14,643 nucleotides of DNA from Nanobdellota archaeon (lineage in GTDB: Archaea > Nanobdellota > Nanobdellia > Woesearchaeales > GW2011-AR15), in contig JAHIYL010000218.1 of the NCBI GenBank assembly GCA_018815145.1, positions 1 through 14,643 of the forward strand. The letters run 5' to 3'. The notes under the pieces were generated by a model. That model did not search any database, was not told the origin of the DNA, and saw nothing but the letters and a program-made list of their open reading frames with translations. The position numbers were made by a program, and so were the translations under genes. This document shows positions 13,913-14,643 of this stretch, piece after piece (within the stretch, counting starts at the first letter, position 1; each line of letters opens with the position of its first letter).

Positions 13913-13950
13913 AATAATTAAAATAAAAATCAGAACCTAATTTAATTATT
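13913..13950. terminator. AT-rich inverted repeat between convergent genes
   Basis: AATAATTAAA (13913-13922) and TTTAATTATT (13941-13950) are a perfect 10-base inverted repeat with an 18-base loop. It lies between the ends of the lipoprotein gene and the coiled-coil gene, and the right arm overlaps the last codons of the latter. T-rich sequence on the minus strand (TTTTTATTTTAATT) may end the coiled-coil transcript. The low complexity makes chance pairing possible. Confidence 0.35.
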
Positions 13951-14643
13951 ATTGCCTTCCATTTCAGCAAGATTTATCTCATCATAGATGAGCCTTACAG
14001 TATTGAATAGGTTCTCTTTTTCGCTTTTGGTCGGAAAAGTAAGTGAATAGAACAGCTGCCTAATCTTGTTGTAGAAAAGTTTTGCTTCTCTTGTCCTCCC
14101 AAGCTTGACCATATGCCTGCATTTTGCTATCAGGTCCTGGATTGTCTCCCGGTGCTCCTGAAGATCCGGGACTTTTATCACCTGAGATTGCTGGATATCA
14201 TTTATATTGATGCCTGACTCTTTCATAAGACCTAATTTCTCATGAAGATACTGCCTGAACTCATCATCTTCAAGTTTTTTTCTTTGTGTTTCAACTTCTG
14301 TTTCTGCATAATTCAATGCTCTGTCTTCAATATCAACAACCCTTTCTCTCTTCTCGAGATCCTTCTCAAGTCTCTTGAGCTCTTTCTCCCTGTCAAGAAT
14401 CTCTTTTTGCTTTTGTCTAAGGAGTTTGTCTGTTTCTATCTCATGCTGTTTCAATACTTCCATCCTCTTCACAAACCTGATATCAGATCCGGCAAGTTCT
14501 TCTTCTTTTTTCTTAAGAAGCAATTCCTGTTTTTCCAACTGCTGAAGTATCTTTTTGAGGCTTTTTTCTTTTGCTGATATATTGATCTCCCTGTCTTCAA
14601 GTTCATGAAGCTTCAACCTGAGCTCTTTTTCATTTTCCTTGAG
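13942..14643 (-). CDS. Coiled-coil protein with helical tail domain, 5' end beyond window
   Basis: Open to the right edge of the window, so at least 233 residues and N-terminally incomplete; the TTG at 14616 is only an internal Leu codon in a continuous charged helix (KENEKEL precedes it). From the edge to about residue 125 it is a long heptad-rich coiled coil full of Glu, Lys and Leu (for example EILDREKELKRLEKDLEKRE). A linker with INDIQQSQVIKVPDL follows, and then a C-terminal helical hairpin domain: IQDLIAKCRHMVKLGRTREA, FYNKIRQLFYSL, KENLFNTVRLIYDEINLAEM. Tail domains of this Ala-x3-Tyr-x-x-Ile, Leu-Tyr-x-x-Val style recall TPR- or MIT-like hairpins and I believe they recur in DPANN genomes, but I cannot name the family. 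No signal peptide is visible in the part seen. A structural or scaffold role is inferred. Confidence 0.85.
   Translation of the reverse strand, partial: LKENEKELRLKLHELEDREINISAKEKSLKKILQQLEKQELLLKKKEEELAGSDIRFVKRMEVLKQHEIETDKLLRQKQKEILDREKELKRLEKDLEKRERVVDIEDRALNYAETEVETQRKKLEDDEFRQYLHEKLGLMKESGININDIQQSQVIKVPDLQEHRETIQDLIAKCRHMVKLGRTREAKLFYNKIRQLFYSLTFPTKSEKENLFNTVRLIYDEINLAEMEGNNN

Overview
The window looks archaeal, most likely from a small-genome DPANN-type lineage such as Woesearchaeota or Pacearchaeota (inference, not proven). Most first genes of transcription units have an AT-rich TATA-like box about 26-30 bases before the start codon and no Shine-Dalgarno sequence, which fits leaderless archaeal mRNAs. 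Several internal or leadered genes instead carry GAGGTGA or GGAGGTGA 6-7 bases before the start. Lipobox lipoproteins, a solo B3/4-domain protein and a coiled-coil protein with a helical tail domain fit the same picture. No tRNA, rRNA, CRISPR array or insertion sequence was seen.

Left part, + strand (1-6720). A glycogen-debranching-type glucosidase (GH-like) comes first. Its conserved N-terminus lies upstream of every ordinary start codon, so it either starts at AUC or carries a one-base error. A compact purine operon follows: guaA (GMP synthase, long two-part dimerisation form), a deaminase of the 5'-deoxyadenosine/SAH/adenosine type, and guaB (IMP dehydrogenase). If the deaminase accepts adenosine or a related nucleoside, the three genes would feed an inosine/IMP to XMP to GMP route.

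Middle part, - strand (10205-6755). Read 5' to 3' on the minus strand: a 37-residue small protein, a solo B3/4 (PheT-editing-like) protein, a lipoprotein with an isochorismatase/cysteine-hydrolase fold, a broken C-terminal remnant of a second B3/4 gene, and a second, paralogous isochorismatase-fold lipoprotein. This is a tandem duplication of a two-gene unit (B3/4 plus surface-anchored hydrolase) in which one B3/4 copy has decayed. It is the most unusual content of the window.

Right part (10274-14643). A divergent ACT-domain regulator-like gene (+) faces a minus-strand block: a coding stretch with no usable start codon, a small EamA-type membrane transporter and a short acidic helical protein. 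A large cysteine-rich lipoprotein (+) follows, built from two copies of one domain joined by a Thr-Pro linker and a knottin-like module. The window ends inside a minus-strand coiled-coil protein.

Two minus- or plus-strand genes (at 206 and 11372), and perhaps the tail at the left edge, have start or frame problems that a single base in a short run would cure. The assembly should be checked there before any biology is built on them.
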